This document shows, piece by piece, positions 14,947-24,308 of a DNA stretch of 64,000 nt; positions within the stretch are counted from its first letter, which is position 1; every line of letters begins with the position of its first letter. A program made the position numbers and the translations under genes. The stretch is from positions 2,418,001 to 2,482,000 of the forward strand of contig NZ_JARXUZ010000001.1 of the NCBI RefSeq assembly GCF_029893365.1, read 5' to 3'. The notes under the pieces are model-generated. The model ran no database searches and had not been told where the DNA came from. It saw nothing but the letters and a program-made list of their open reading frames with translations. The DNA comes from Cryobacterium sp. CG_9.6. Its GTDB lineage: Bacteria; Actinomycetota; Actinomycetes; Actinomycetales; Microbacteriaceae.

Positions 14947-16530
14947 TTAGCGCCCCAACATCTTTTGCAGGGCGGCCATTTCTTCTTCGGTGGGACCGCC
15001 CGCTTTGCCCTTGCCGGCCTGGGCGCCGCCGCCGAGTCCGAATCCGGATCCGCCCGCGGTCGATGCCTCGAGGGCGGGCTTTTCGCCGGCGGCCAGGGCA
15101 GCGTTCTCTGCCGCCCGCTTGGCCGGGTTGCCCGACTTCGAGCCCTTCTTCTTCTGCTGAGCCTTGGGCTTGCCGCCGTAACCGGCACCGGGAATCGGAG
15201 CCATTCCGGGAATGTTCGGCATTCCACCCTTGGCCACGGTCTTCATCATCTTGGCCGCCTGCTCGAAGCGCGTGACCAGCTGGTTCACCTCGGTGACGGT
15301 CGTGCCGGAGCCCTTGGCGATGCGCAGGCGACGAGAACCGTTCAGGAGTTTGGGGGTGGTGCGTTCCACCTTGGTCATGGACTGGATGATGGCCTCGGTG
15401 CGCACGATCTCGCGCTCATCGAAGTTTTCGAGCTGCTGCTTCATGGCACCGGCGCCGGGAAGCATGCTCATCATCTTCTTGATCGAGCCCATGTTGCGCA
15501 GCTGCTGCATCTGGCCGAGGAAGTCGTCGAGGGTGAAGGTGTCCGTGGCGAACTTTTCGGCTACCTTGCGAGCCTCGTCCTCGTCGAAGGCACCCTGCGC
15601 CTGCTCGATAAGCGTGAGGATGTCACCCAGATCAAGGATGCGTCCAGCCATGCGGTCGGGGTGGAACGGCTCGAAGTCGTCGAGGCCCTCACCGGTGGAG
15701 GCGAACATGATGGGTCGGCTCGTGAGGGAGGCGACCGACAGTGCGGCACCACCACGGGCGTCTCCGTCGAGCTTGGTGAGCACGACACCGGTGAAGTCCA
15801 CGCCCTCCTGGAAGGCCTTCGCTGTTGCTACGGCGTCCTGGCCGATCATGGCATCAATGACGAAGAGCACCTCGTCGGGGTCGGTCGCCCGGCGGAGGTC
15901 GGCGGCCTGCTTCATCATGTCGGCGTCGACACCCAGGCGTCCGGCGGTGTCAATAATTACCACGTCGTGCTGCTTCTGCTGCGCGAACTTCACGCCGTCG
16001 CGGGCGACCTTGACCGGGTCTCCCACGCCGTTTCCGGGCTGCGGCGCGTAGACGGCAACGCCGGCCTGCTTGGCGACGACTTCGAGCTGCGTGACCGCGT
16101 TGGGGCGCTGGAGGTCGGCGGCCACGAGCACGGGAGTGTGACCGTCTTTGGCAAGCCACTTGGCCAGTTTTCCGGCCAGAGTGGTTTTACCGGCACCCTG
16201 CAGACCGGCCAGCATGATGATGGTCGGGGGCTTCTTCGCGAATTCCAGGCGACGCTGCTGGCCGCCGAGGATTGTGACCAGCTCGTCGTTGACGATCTGC
16301 ACAACCTGCTGGGCGGGGTTCAGTGCCTTGCTGACCTCGTCGCCGAGGGCTCGCTCGCGTACCTTGCTGGTGAAGTCCTTAACGACCTCGAGGGCGACGT
16401 CGGCCTCGAGGAGGGCACGACGAATTTCGCGAACTGTGCCGTCAACATCCGCTGCACTGAGCTTGCCCTTGGTGCGGAGATTCTTGAACGTTTTGGCCAA
16501 GCGATCTGAGAGGGTTCCAAAAGTAGCCAT
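14947..16530 (-). CDS. ffh: Signal recognition particle protein Ffh
   Basis: The 527-residue SRP54 GTPase binds signal sequences and 4.5S RNA for co-translational membrane targeting. The N domain is followed by the G domain with P-loop GLQGAGKTTLAGKLA (~109-123), DTAGRLGVD and TKLDGDARGGAALS. The methionine-rich M domain starts near 330 (LGQMQQLRNMGSIKKMMSMLPG), with the RNA-binding GSGTTVTEVNQLV. A glycine-rich tail (GGSGFGLGGGAQAGKG) is typical of actinobacteria. Its receptor ftsY is 1.3 kb upstream on the same strand. The 4.5S RNA gene is not in this window as far as I can see. Confidence 0.97.
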   Translation of the reverse strand: MATFGTLSDRLAKTFKNLRTKGKLSAADVDGTVREIRRALLEADVALEVVKDFTSKVRERALGDEVSKALNPAQQVVQIVNDELVTILGGQQRRLEFAKKPPTIIMLAGLQGAGKTTLAGKLAKWLAKDGHTPVLVAADLQRPNAVTQLEVVAKQAGVAVYAPQPGNGVGDPVKVARDGVKFAQQKQHDVVIIDTAGRLGVDADMMKQAADLRRATDPDEVLFVIDAMIGQDAVATAKAFQEGVDFTGVVLTKLDGDARGGAALSVASLTSRPIMFASTGEGLDDFEPFHPDRMAGRILDLGDILTLIEQAQGAFDEDEARKVAEKFATDTFTLDDFLGQMQQLRNMGSIKKMMSMLPGAGAMKQQLENFDEREIVRTEAIIQSMTKVERTTPKLLNGSRRLRIAKGSGTTVTEVNQLVTRFEQAAKMMKTVAKGGMPNIPGMAPIPGAGYGGKPKAQQKKKGSKSGNPAKRAAENAALAAGEKPALEASTAGGSGFGLGGGAQAGKGKAGGPTEEEMAALQKMLGR

Positions 16531-16611
16531 GATTGATTCAGTTTACGGGGTTGAGCAGACTCGCGAGTCAGCGTGGCATGCTGTCGGTTCAGACTAAAGT
16601 CAGGAAATTTC

Positions 16612-16923
16612 ATGTCGATTGTCGTTATTGCCACCCTTACTCCGAAGCCCGGCCGCGTGCAGGATGCCCTGGACGCCTTTGCTGGCGCGTCACCTCTGGT
16701 GCACGAGGAGGTCGGCTGCGAGCTGTACGCGCTACACACCGACCAGAGCACTCTGGTGATGGTGGAACGCTGGGCGAGCGCCGACGATCTCGCCGCGCAC
16801 TCCACCGGCGCGGCCATGGCAGAGCTCAACCGACTCATGGGAGATGCGCTCTCCGGCCCACCCGCGGTGGCGATTATGGCCAACGTTCCCCTCGGCGTGC
16901 CGTCCAAGGGAACGCTTCAGTAA
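16612..16923 (+). CDS. Antibiotic biosynthesis monooxygenase (ABM) domain protein
   Basis: The 103-residue ABM-type ferredoxin-like fold protein starts MSIVVIATLTPKPGRVQDAL; the conserved E-G/CxxY-x-LH...W pattern appears as EEVGCELYALHTDQSTLVMVERWAS, and the C-terminal half (AMAELNRLMGDAL) fits. The ATG at 16612 follows AGGAAA with good spacing; an upstream in-frame extension to 16573 has no ribosome-binding site. Members include small cofactor-free monooxygenases and quinol-type enzymes; the substrate is unknown. It lies divergent from ffh; the palindromic repeat cluster begins 15 bp after its stop. Confidence 0.85.
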   Translation: MSIVVIATLTPKPGRVQDALDAFAGASPLVHEEVGCELYALHTDQSTLVMVERWASADDLAAHSTGAAMAELNRLMGDALSGPPAVAIMANVPLGVPSKGTLQ

Positions 16924-16937
16924 GCCCCTCCCCCTCT

Positions 16938-17227
16938 CTGGTCGAGCGCGACCATCCCGCTGGTCGAGCGCGAGCTTGCGAGCAGTCGAGACCCTGTGAG
17001 CCTCACCAGGTCTCGAGACGCCGGCGAAAAGCATGCCAGCTCCTCGACCAGCGAAGTGGGCCTCGCTGGTCGAGCGCGAGCTTGCGAGCAGTCGAGACCC
17101 CGTGAGTTGACTTTCGGGGCCGGCCCACGAGGTCTCGAGACGCCGGCGAAAAACGTGCCGGCTCCTCGACCAGCGAGAGGGGGTCTCGAGACGCCGGCGA
17201 AGAACATGCCGGCTCCTCGACCAGCGA
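16938..17227. repeat. Cluster of Microbacteriaceae-type palindromic intergenic repeats
   Basis: Two 36-bp forward units (16959-16994 and 17065-17100, starting GCTGGTCGAGCGCGAGC and ending GTCGAGACCC) alternate with three 46-bp reverse units (17009-17054, 17131-17176, 17182-17227, starting GGTCTCGAGACGCCGGCGAA and ending CTCCTCGACCAGCGA). A shorter piece lies at 16938-16953. Forward and reverse units share inverted ends (CTGGTCGAG/CTCGACCAG and GTCGAGACC/GGTCTCGA), so pairs can form long hairpins. It fills the 337-bp stretch between the ABM and DUF2004 genes, which contains no gene that I can support. Confidence 0.9.
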
Positions 17228-17260
17228 GGAGGGTCCAGCGGGGGGAGGGGGCGCGCGGGG

Positions 17261-17764
17261 CTAGTTCTCGATCGAGATCTGCACCGTATCGCCGTTGACG
17301 TCGATGGCCACGATGAGAAGCGAGTCAGTGTCATCGGGACTGATCGAGTACTCCAGCAGAGCGAAGTGCTCTTCCGACCCGGTGTGATGCGGGTGGAATC
17401 CCACCCGCTGCAGGCGAAGCGAGCGCAGGAAGTCAATCTGCTGATCACCGGAATCCCAGATGATGGCGTCCGCGAGTGCCTCCGGGTCCATCTCCTCAAC
17501 ATGTTGGTCGATATAGGTGGAGGTGGGCGTGGCCTTGGTCGTAAGCTCAGCCACCAGGGACTCGCGCGCAGCGGAATCCAGGTCCTCGATGTTGTTGATC
17601 ATGGCAGCGGCAAGATCGAGCGCCTCGGCCTGAACATCGTCCTCGTTCGGTGAACTGAGGTCGACCTCAATGTCCTGGTCGCCCAGCTCGGCAGTCTCCG
17701 ACCAGTACACCTCACCGGCGTCGTCGCTACCCAAGATTCCGAAAAAATCATGCTCAATGGTCAT
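17261..17764 (-). CDS. DUF2004 domain protein
   Basis: This 167-residue acidic cytoplasmic protein (MTIEHDFFGILGSDDAGEVYWSE; repeated D/E clusters; LLIVAIDVNGDTVQISIEN at the C-terminus) resembles DUF2004/DUF6985-type proteins that occur sporadically in bacteria, sometimes as immunity-like proteins. No function is established and no toxin partner is seen nearby. It is located between the palindromic repeat cluster and ftsY, 49 bp downstream of ftsY on the same strand. Confidence 0.7.
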   Translation of the reverse strand: MTIEHDFFGILGSDDAGEVYWSETAELGDQDIEVDLSSPNEDDVQAEALDLAAAMINNIEDLDSAARESLVAELTTKATPTSTYIDQHVEEMDPEALADAIIWDSGDQQIDFLRSLRLQRVGFHPHHTGSEEHFALLEYSISPDDTDSLLIVAIDVNGDTVQISIEN

Positions 17765-17813
17765 GTCGTCTGCTTTCTAGAGTGTCGTCGGGGTCTGGGG
17801 CATGCGCATCGTG

Positions 17814-18689
17814 CTAACCGATGAGCTTCTGCGCGAAAACGTGAGGCGTGAAACCGGTGAGGTCGTTGATGCCCTCCCCCTGCCCGACGAGTTTGATCGG
17901 AATCCCGGTGCGTTCCTGAACGGCCAGCACGAAGCCGCCCCGGGCCGAGCCGTCGAGTTTAGTAAGCACGAGTCCGGTCACACCGGCATGTTGAATGAAC
18001 GCCTCGGCCTGCGCCAGCCCATTCTGGCCGGTGGTCGCGTCGAGCACCAGCAAAACCTCGGCAATCGGCGCCTGCTTCTCCACCACACGACGAATCTTGG
18101 TGAGCTCATCCATGAGACCACCCTTGGTGTGCAGTCGACCGGCGGTATCGATGATGACGATCTCGATCCCCTCGTTCTTCGCCTTCTCCACGGTCTGAAA
18201 GGCGACGGATGCCGGATCCTGGCCCACCGATTGCGGCCGCACGATTTGTGCTCCCGCCCGGTCGGCCCAGGTGGCCAGCTGGTCTACGGCGCCGGCACGG
18301 AAGGTGTCGGCCGCTCCGACAACGACGGTGCGGCCATAGGTGTTCAGAAACTTGGCTAACTTGCCGATGGTCGTGGTTTTACCCACACCATTCACACCGA
18401 CAACCAAAATGACGGCGGGTCGTTCGCTGAGTGTGAGCGTGGAGTCCAGCAGGGAGAGACGTTCCTCGATGCCTTCGCGGAGCATCCGCTGCAGGTCTTT
18501 CGGGTCGGTGGTGTTGTATTTGGCCACCTTCGCGCGCAGCTCGGCCACCACCACCTCTGTGACGGTCGGGCCGAAATCGGCCTGGATCAGGGCGTCTTCA
18601 AGGTCGTCCCAGGTCTCGGCATCGATCGTCTTCTTCGTGAACATGCCACGCAGAGCGCCGGAAAGTGACCAAGGGGTGCGTTCTGCCAT
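17814..18689 (-). CDS. ftsY: Signal recognition particle receptor FtsY
   Basis: The 291-residue FtsY consists of the NG domains only; the acidic N-terminal A domain of the E. coli protein is absent, as in many actinobacteria. Motifs: VVGVNGVGKTTTIGKLAKF (~95-113), GAADTFRAGAVDQL, DTAGRLHTKGGLM and TKLDGSARGGFVLAV. It docks SRP-ribosome complexes at the membrane by forming a twin GTPase with Ffh. The smc gene lies upstream on the same strand, but a divergent chelatase gene now separates the two. Confidence 0.97.
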   Translation of the reverse strand: MAERTPWSLSGALRGMFTKKTIDAETWDDLEDALIQADFGPTVTEVVVAELRAKVAKYNTTDPKDLQRMLREGIEERLSLLDSTLTLSERPAVILVVGVNGVGKTTTIGKLAKFLNTYGRTVVVGAADTFRAGAVDQLATWADRAGAQIVRPQSVGQDPASVAFQTVEKAKNEGIEIVIIDTAGRLHTKGGLMDELTKIRRVVEKQAPIAEVLLVLDATTGQNGLAQAEAFIQHAGVTGLVLTKLDGSARGGFVLAVQERTGIPIKLVGQGEGINDLTGFTPHVFAQKLIG

Positions 18690-18767
18690 GTCTCTAGCCT
18701 AGAGCGCGGTGACACCGCGAATGCCGATGACGCGTAAAACGGGCCGGTCAACCACCAGAATGGGTGG

Positions 18768-19493
18768 GTGACCACTTCGAATGCGCCCGTTCTGGCCGGT
18801 TTTGCGCACGGCACGTCGTCGGACGAGGGTCGGGCCGCCACGGTCGAGCTGATGCGGGCCGTCGCCGACGCTCACCCGGCTCTCGACGTTCGTCTAGGCT
18901 ACGTGGACGTGCAGCAGCCCGACGCCCCGGCCGTTCTCGGTGCCGTGGAGCCGGGTCGACCCGTTGTTGTCGTGCCTCTGTTGCTGTCGGCCGGGTATCA
19001 CGTGTATGTGGACCTTACCGAGGCCGTGCAGGCCGAGACAGACCGGCACACGATCCTGACCGGCGCGCTTGGCCCCGATGATCGCCTCACCGATCTCTTG
19101 AAACTCCGACTGCTCGCGGCCGGCCTCACCGACGACGACACCATTGTGCTCGCCGTGGCCGGCTCAAGCGATGACCGCGCCGTGGCCGACTGCCACGTTG
19201 TGGGATCGCAGCTGGCCCAGTTGCTCGGTCGGGAGGTGTCGGTGGGTTTTCTGTCAGCCGCGCATCCGCGGCTGCCGGAAGCCGTCGCCGCTGCTCGTGA
19301 GGCGCACCCGGGCAGCAGAATCATGGTGAGCAGCTATTTGCTGGCGCCGGGCTACTTTCAGTCCCTCGTCGAGGCGGCGGGAGCGGATGCCGTGACCCAG
19401 CCGCTTCTGCTGGCCACCGGTCCGGCGCCTGAGCAGCTCGTCAACGTGGTAGCTAGCCGATACTTCGACGCTTTGGTTGTGCCTGACGCCTAA
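18768..19493 (+). CDS. Sirohydrochlorin chelatase, CbiX/SirB family
   Basis: The 241-residue protein has two CbiX-like halves (LAGFAHGTSSDEGRAATVELM at the N-terminus; LAVAGSSDDRAVADCHVV ... SYLLAPGYFQSLVEAA in the second half). The N-terminal His in FAHGT is a likely metal-site residue. The family inserts Fe2+ (or Co2+) into sirohydrochlorin; with cobA and nirB nearby, siroheme is the most likely product. It starts with GTG at 18768 (GGGTGGGTGACC). It lies alone, divergent to ftsY and convergent with smc, separated from the nir block by 8 kb. Confidence 0.85.
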   Translation: MTTSNAPVLAGFAHGTSSDEGRAATVELMRAVADAHPALDVRLGYVDVQQPDAPAVLGAVEPGRPVVVVPLLLSAGYHVYVDLTEAVQAETDRHTILTGALGPDDRLTDLLKLRLLAAGLTDDDTIVLAVAGSSDDRAVADCHVVGSQLAQLLGREVSVGFLSAAHPRLPEAVAAAREAHPGSRIMVSSYLLAPGYFQSLVEAAGADAVTQPLLLATGPAPEQLVNVVASRYFDALVVPDA

Positions 19494-19516
19494 CTGGACG
19501 TCTGGCGTAACGTGGT

Positions 19517-22500
19517 CTACCCCGCACCCGTGACGGTCACGGGTTCCCGCTCGCGCGACACCCGCTGACCCACAACGGCTGACACGCCGTCCTGACGCAT
19601 CGAGACGCCGTAGAGGGCATCGGCGATCTCCATGGTTCGTTTCTGGTGCGTGATCACGATGAGCTGGCTGCTCTCGCGGAGGTCCTCAAAGATGGTCAGC
19701 AGTCGACCGAGGTTGGCGTCGTCGAGCGCTGCCTCCACCTCGTCCATGATGTAGAACGGGCTGGGCCGAGCCTTGAAAATAGCGATCAACAGCGCCACCG
19801 CGGCAAGCGAACGCTCACCACCGGACAGGAGCGACAGTCGCTCAATCTTCTTGCCAGCGGGCTTCACCGATACTTCGATGCCGGTCGTGAGCAGTGCGTC
19901 CGGGTCGGTCAACCAGATGCTGCCACTTCCGCCGGGAAAGAGCACCGGAAACACCTCGGCAAAGGCCGTACGGGTGTCTTCGAAGGCATCGGCAAAGATG
20001 CGCTGCATCTTTCCGTCGATCTCCGCGATGATCGTGAGCAGGTCGGTGCGGGTGTTGGTGAGGTCAGTGAGCTGCTCGGTGAGAAAACGGTGACGCTGCT
20101 CGAGCGCGGCGAATTCCTCCAGAGCGAGCGGATTGACCCGGCCAAGCTGGCCCAGCTTCTTTTCGGCGGCCGCGAACCTGCGCTGCTGCTCGGCCCGGTC
20201 AAACGGCACGGGTTCGGCGTCGCCACCGGCAGTGTCGCCACCATCAGTGCCGCCGACATCAACCGGAATCAGCTCTGCGGGGCCGTATTCCGCCACGAGC
20301 ACGGATTCCACAAGCCCCAGCTCGCTGCCGGCCCGTTCGAGCAGGCTGGTGAGCTGAAGCTTCTTCTCGTAAATCTGAAGTTCGAGGCCGTGCACGTTCT
20401 CGGTGACGGCCTGCAAACGCGCGCGCAGATCGTTCTCATTCTTCCGCAGGCCGGCCAGTTCCGCGCTCTGGCTGGTGCGCTGGCTCTCCGCTACGGTCAG
20501 GCGCTGCCGGGCCTCGTTCACCGACCGGTCGATGGCTCCCAGAACGGCTGGCAGCTCTGCGGCCACCGCGGATGCGGCATCCACTTGCCTTCGACGAATG
20601 ACGGCGCGCCTCGCTGCGGCCTCGGCGGCTTGCTGGTCAGCGGCAAACTGGCGAGCGAGCGAGGTGGCGCGCGCCTCGCTGGAGCGCACGCGTTCGCGGG
20701 CGGTGTCAACGGTCAGGCGGGCTTCCACCTCGGTTTCTCGCACGGATTCGAGTTCGCGGTAGAGAGCATCACGTGCGGAAACATCCAGCACGGGGCGCGG
20801 CTGTGCCTGCGCGGCAGTGAGCTCCGACGCCGCCTCAGCCGCGGCCGATTCCACGTGGGTGACGGTGCCCGACGCGAGGTCGAGAGCACCCTGCAGGCGG
20901 TCAAGATCCGCCCGAGATGCTTCAACCTGCACCGCGGCCCGGTTTACAGCCTCGGCATGCCGTGACTCCGCTGCCTCCTGCGCACGCAGAGCGGTGCGTT
21001 GGCGGGCAACCTGGTCTTGCAGGTGCGCGAGGAGGGACCGCTGCTCTCCGAGGTCGAAGCGCCTGCTCGGAATGAGCGCTGTCACGTCATCAAGTTTGTG
21101 GGCGGCGGCGTCACGTTCCGACACCAGCTCGAGGGTGCTGTGGCCCGCGCCACTTCCGCCGCGCACAACCCAGGGCGACAGCGCCTCTCCCGCACGGGTG
21201 ATCACCGTGAGATCCCGATCACCGAATTCTCGAGTGGCCGCGCGTGCCGCCTCCAGGGTGTCAGCAATCACGGTTCTGGCCAGCAGGCGAAGCACACCGA
21301 CGGGGGCATCAACAACGGATGCCGCGGGCACCAACCCTGGCCAGCCGCCGGTATCGGCCATGTCATCTGCGGGCACGCTACGAGCAGGGTCACTGTCGGC
21401 ACCGGACACCACCAGTTCTACCCGCCCCAGCTCGCTGGCGGACGCGAGCTCGATAGCCTGATGCGCCACCTCCCGGGTATCGGCGAGGACCGCGTCCGTG
21501 AGCGAGCCGAGCGCCGCGGCAATCGCTGCTTCATAACCGGGTTGCACGCGCACGTGCTCGGCCAGAGCACCACGGATGCCGACAATGCCCGCCTCGAGCA
21601 GAGCCGAGGAGCCGTCTGTCTGATCAAGGGCCAGCGACAAGGCGTCTCGACGAGCCTCGTGGGCATCACGTTCTCGCTCGAGCACGTGTAACTCGTCACG
21701 CAGCCGTTCGACCTCCACGCGAGTGGTCTGCACAGCGGCCTGCGCCAGTTCAAGAGTCTCGGGGCTGGTCTGGGCGCTGGCCTCGGCGCTTCCAGAATCC
21801 GCACCGGTCCGTGCACCCGGTGCCCTCTCCGATGCGCCCTCACGTTCACGGTCATTCTCACGTTGGCTGAGCAGAGACTCCGCCTGCGTGAGACGCTCGC
21901 GCGCGGCGTCGACCGCGTTGCTCTGCCGACGTACCTCCCCGCGCACCGCGGCGAGTCGGGAAGCAGCCGTCTCGCTCCGTCCCGCAAGGCGGGACAGACC
22001 AAGGTCGTGACTGGAGACCAGCAGTGCCGCAGCCGCAATCTCTTCGTCAACAGCGTCCAGCCGGGCGCGGGCGGCGGCGCTGGACGCTTTGGCGCCACGC
22101 CACGCGGCATCCGCTGTCTCAATTCGGGCGCGCAGGCGCACGGTGTCGGCGGTGGCGGCTTCCAGGTCGCGCGTCGTCACGTTCGCACCCGCGCTGCTGG
22201 TCGGCGCCTGCGAACCGAGGAGCGCCAGACGCTGGTTGGCGAGGGTGAACAGGCCGCGAAGTCGTTCCTGGGCAGACTCGAGGGCGAAGCTCGTGCGTCG
22301 TGCAAGATCCACGGCGTCACTCACCTGCTCGGCTTCGAGGCGCTGCACCCGCTGCCCGGTCTGGGCCAGCTGCTCCTGCAACACGATGCGCTCGGAGTGG
22401 CGCTCGCTTTCCGCGCGCCCGTGCTGATCGAGGGCGCTGCGCAGGGTGACAACCTCGTCAGCGAGAAGCCGTGCCCGCGCATCACGCACGATCGCGGCGA

Positions 22501-23161
22501 TGGTTTGCGCCTGGCGGGCGATTTCGGCTTGGCGTCCGAGCGGCTTGAGCTGTCGTCGAATTTCACCGGCGAGGTCGCTCAGCCGAGTGAGGTTGGTCTG
22601 CATTCCGTCGAGCTTCCGCAGCGTCTTTTCCTTGCGCCGACGGTGCTTCAGAATTCCGGCGGCCTCTTCAATGAAGCCACGGCGTTCCTCGGGGCTTGCC
22701 CGAAGCACGGCGTCGAGCTGGCCCTGTCCCACAATGACGTGCATTTCGCGACCCAAGCCGGAGTCGCTCAGCAGTTCCTGCACATCGAGCAGACGACAGT
22801 TGCGGCCATTGATCGCGTATTCGCTCGCCCCGTTGCGAAAGAGCGTGCGCGAGATGGTGACTTCGGAATAGTCGATCGGCAGGGCGCCGTCGGAGTTGTC
22901 GATGGTGAGAATGACGGCGGCGCGACCCAGGGGACCCCGGGTGGACGTGCCCGCGAAGATGACGTCCTCCATTTTTCCGCCGCGCAGTGTTTTTACCCCC
23001 TGCTCCCCCATAACCCAGGCGAGAGCATCAACGACGTTGGACTTACCGGATCCGTTGGGCCCGACAACACAGGTGACACCCGGCTCGAAGGCGAAGGTGG
23101 TGGACTGAGCAAAGGACTTGAAGCCCTTCAGGGTGAGACTTTTCAGATACACCGATCCCAC
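19517..23161 (-). CDS. smc: Chromosome segregation protein SMC
   Basis: The 1214-residue SMC ATPase compacts and segregates the chromosome with ScpA and ScpB. Walker A is GPNGSGKSNVVDALAW at ~34-49; the C-terminal head has the signature LSLLSGGERSLAAVALL (~1100) and Walker B FYIMDEVEAALDDANL. Long Ala/Arg/Glu-rich coiled coils (~170-500 and ~680-1000) flank a hinge around 520-660 (ALAEHVRVQPGYEAAIAAALGS). Two disordered, acidic or glycine-rich inserts (near 440 and 1010) are visible. The start TTG/ATG-type MGSVYLKSLTLKGFKSFA fits the family. It lies 159 bp downstream of mutM; no acyP gene is present between them. Confidence 0.97.
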   Translation of the reverse strand: MGSVYLKSLTLKGFKSFAQSTTFAFEPGVTCVVGPNGSGKSNVVDALAWVMGEQGVKTLRGGKMEDVIFAGTSTRGPLGRAAVILTIDNSDGALPIDYSEVTISRTLFRNGASEYAINGRNCRLLDVQELLSDSGLGREMHVIVGQGQLDAVLRASPEERRGFIEEAAGILKHRRRKEKTLRKLDGMQTNLTRLSDLAGEIRRQLKPLGRQAEIARQAQTIAAIVRDARARLLADEVVTLRSALDQHGRAESERHSERIVLQEQLAQTGQRVQRLEAEQVSDAVDLARRTSFALESAQERLRGLFTLANQRLALLGSQAPTSSAGANVTTRDLEAATADTVRLRARIETADAAWRGAKASSAAARARLDAVDEEIAAAALLVSSHDLGLSRLAGRSETAASRLAAVRGEVRRQSNAVDAARERLTQAESLLSQRENDREREGASERAPGARTGADSGSAEASAQTSPETLELAQAAVQTTRVEVERLRDELHVLERERDAHEARRDALSLALDQTDGSSALLEAGIVGIRGALAEHVRVQPGYEAAIAAALGSLTDAVLADTREVAHQAIELASASELGRVELVVSGADSDPARSVPADDMADTGGWPGLVPAASVVDAPVGVLRLLARTVIADTLEAARAATREFGDRDLTVITRAGEALSPWVVRGGSGAGHSTLELVSERDAAAHKLDDVTALIPSRRFDLGEQRSLLAHLQDQVARQRTALRAQEAAESRHAEAVNRAAVQVEASRADLDRLQGALDLASGTVTHVESAAAEAASELTAAQAQPRPVLDVSARDALYRELESVRETEVEARLTVDTARERVRSSEARATSLARQFAADQQAAEAAARRAVIRRRQVDAASAVAAELPAVLGAIDRSVNEARQRLTVAESQRTSQSAELAGLRKNENDLRARLQAVTENVHGLELQIYEKKLQLTSLLERAGSELGLVESVLVAEYGPAELIPVDVGGTDGGDTAGGDAEPVPFDRAEQQRRFAAAEKKLGQLGRVNPLALEEFAALEQRHRFLTEQLTDLTNTRTDLLTIIAEIDGKMQRIFADAFEDTRTAFAEVFPVLFPGGSGSIWLTDPDALLTTGIEVSVKPAGKKIERLSLLSGGERSLAAVALLIAIFKARPSPFYIMDEVEAALDDANLGRLLTIFEDLRESSQLIVITHQKRTMEIADALYGVSMRQDGVSAVVGQRVSREREPVTVTGAG

Positions 23162-23320
23162 CCTTCTGTTCGCTGTGCCTTAAACGAGCTGCCTGCGCTC
23201 TAGAAACGGTACTCGACACCACAGACACTGGCGGGGAGGCTCGACGGGCACCTCAGGACACGTTGTGCTCACGCAGTAGCAACGACTGTCCAGCGCCTCT
23301 CGAAGAGTAAGGGCTGCGGA

Positions 23321-24277
23321 TCAGGCGAGAACCTGGCACACCGGACACAGGTGCGAACCACGGTTCATGAACGATTCCCGCACGATCGTGGTGCCGCAGC
23401 GCGAGCACGGAGTTCCCTGTCGGCCGTAGACCTCAAGACTGTGCGAAAAGTATCCCGATTGCCCGTTCACATTGACATACTGCGCGTCAAAACTCGTTCC
23501 GCCCTCGCCCAGTGCACGCTGCAGAATGGACCGCAGTGCGGCCAGGAGTTCCGCGCCCTGCGCCGGGGATAACGACGCGGTTGGTGTCTCGTAGTGCAGC
23601 CGGGCGGCAAAGAGCGCTTCATCGGCATAAATGTTCCCGATTCCGCTGATCAGCGTCTGGTCGAGCAACGCCCGCTTGAGACCCGTCTTCTTGCGCGACA
23701 GGCGAGCAAAGAACTCCGACTCGGAAAAAGCAGGATCGATGGGATCCCGGCCAATGTGCGCCACCTGGGAGGGAATCAGCCCGGACCAGGGTCCGAAACC
23801 GCGGCCAGCGAAACCGCCCGGAGCTCCGTCGACGGTTGGCGCCATGGTGTCAATGCCGAGGCTGCCGAACACGCGCTGGTCAACGAAATCGAACCACAGC
23901 TCGCCCGATTCTCCGGCGTTCCGACGCGCAGACGACATCTCGGGCGGCAATACGGTGGGTTCCACGGCTTCCAGCGCGAGACGGATGCGCAGATGGCGGT
24001 CAACCTGCGACCCGGGGGTTCGCAGCAGCACCTGTCCGCTCATTCCCAGGTGAACCACCAGGGCTCGTCCGCTGTCGAGCGGGAGCCAGAGAAACTTGCC
24101 GCGGCGCACGGCGCCGAGAATACGTCGACCGGTGAGCTGTTCGCTGAAGGATCCGGCCCGCGCGTCATGGCGGCGCAGAGAGCGCTCGTCAAAGACCTCG
24201 ACTCCGGCCACGACCGCGCCCGTAACGGCGGGTTCGACTCCGGCCCGCACGACCTCAACTTCGGGAAGTTCGGGCAT
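23321..24277 (-). CDS. mutM: Formamidopyrimidine-DNA glycosylase
   Basis: The 318-residue Fpg removes oxidised purines such as 8-oxoguanine and nicks the abasic site. The catalytic N-terminal Pro is in MPELPEVEVVRAGVEP, the beta-loop Lys in RRGKFLWLPLDSG, and the helix-two-turn-helix region in LISGIGNIYADEALF. The C-terminal zinc finger has the CxxC...CxxC pattern (CSRCGTTIV ... SHLCPVC). It is longer than the usual ~270-290 aa because of inserts near 100-125 and 145-175. It lies between rnc and smc, as is normal in actinobacteria. Confidence 0.96.
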   Translation of the reverse strand: MPELPEVEVVRAGVEPAVTGAVVAGVEVFDERSLRRHDARAGSFSEQLTGRRILGAVRRGKFLWLPLDSGRALVVHLGMSGQVLLRTPGSQVDRHLRIRLALEAVEPTVLPPEMSSARRNAGESGELWFDFVDQRVFGSLGIDTMAPTVDGAPGGFAGRGFGPWSGLIPSQVAHIGRDPIDPAFSESEFFARLSRKKTGLKRALLDQTLISGIGNIYADEALFAARLHYETPTASLSPAQGAELLAALRSILQRALGEGGTSFDAQYVNVNGQSGYFSHSLEVYGRQGTPCSRCGTTIVRESFMNRGSHLCPVCQVLA

Positions 24278-24308
24278 TAGCGTGGCAGCGGGGTAGAAGA
24301 GCGCAGCA

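Noticed and set aside
14863..16509. 548-codon open frame on the plus strand opposite ffh
   Set aside because: It mirrors the codon structure of ffh on the other strand, has no recognisable domain and no ribosome-binding site. Long antisense frames are expected in high-GC DNA.
16938..17227. Possible CRISPR array
   Set aside because: Units are not evenly spaced, alternate in orientation, and the intervening sequences are not spacer-like. No cas genes are nearby. They fit palindromic intergenic repeats.
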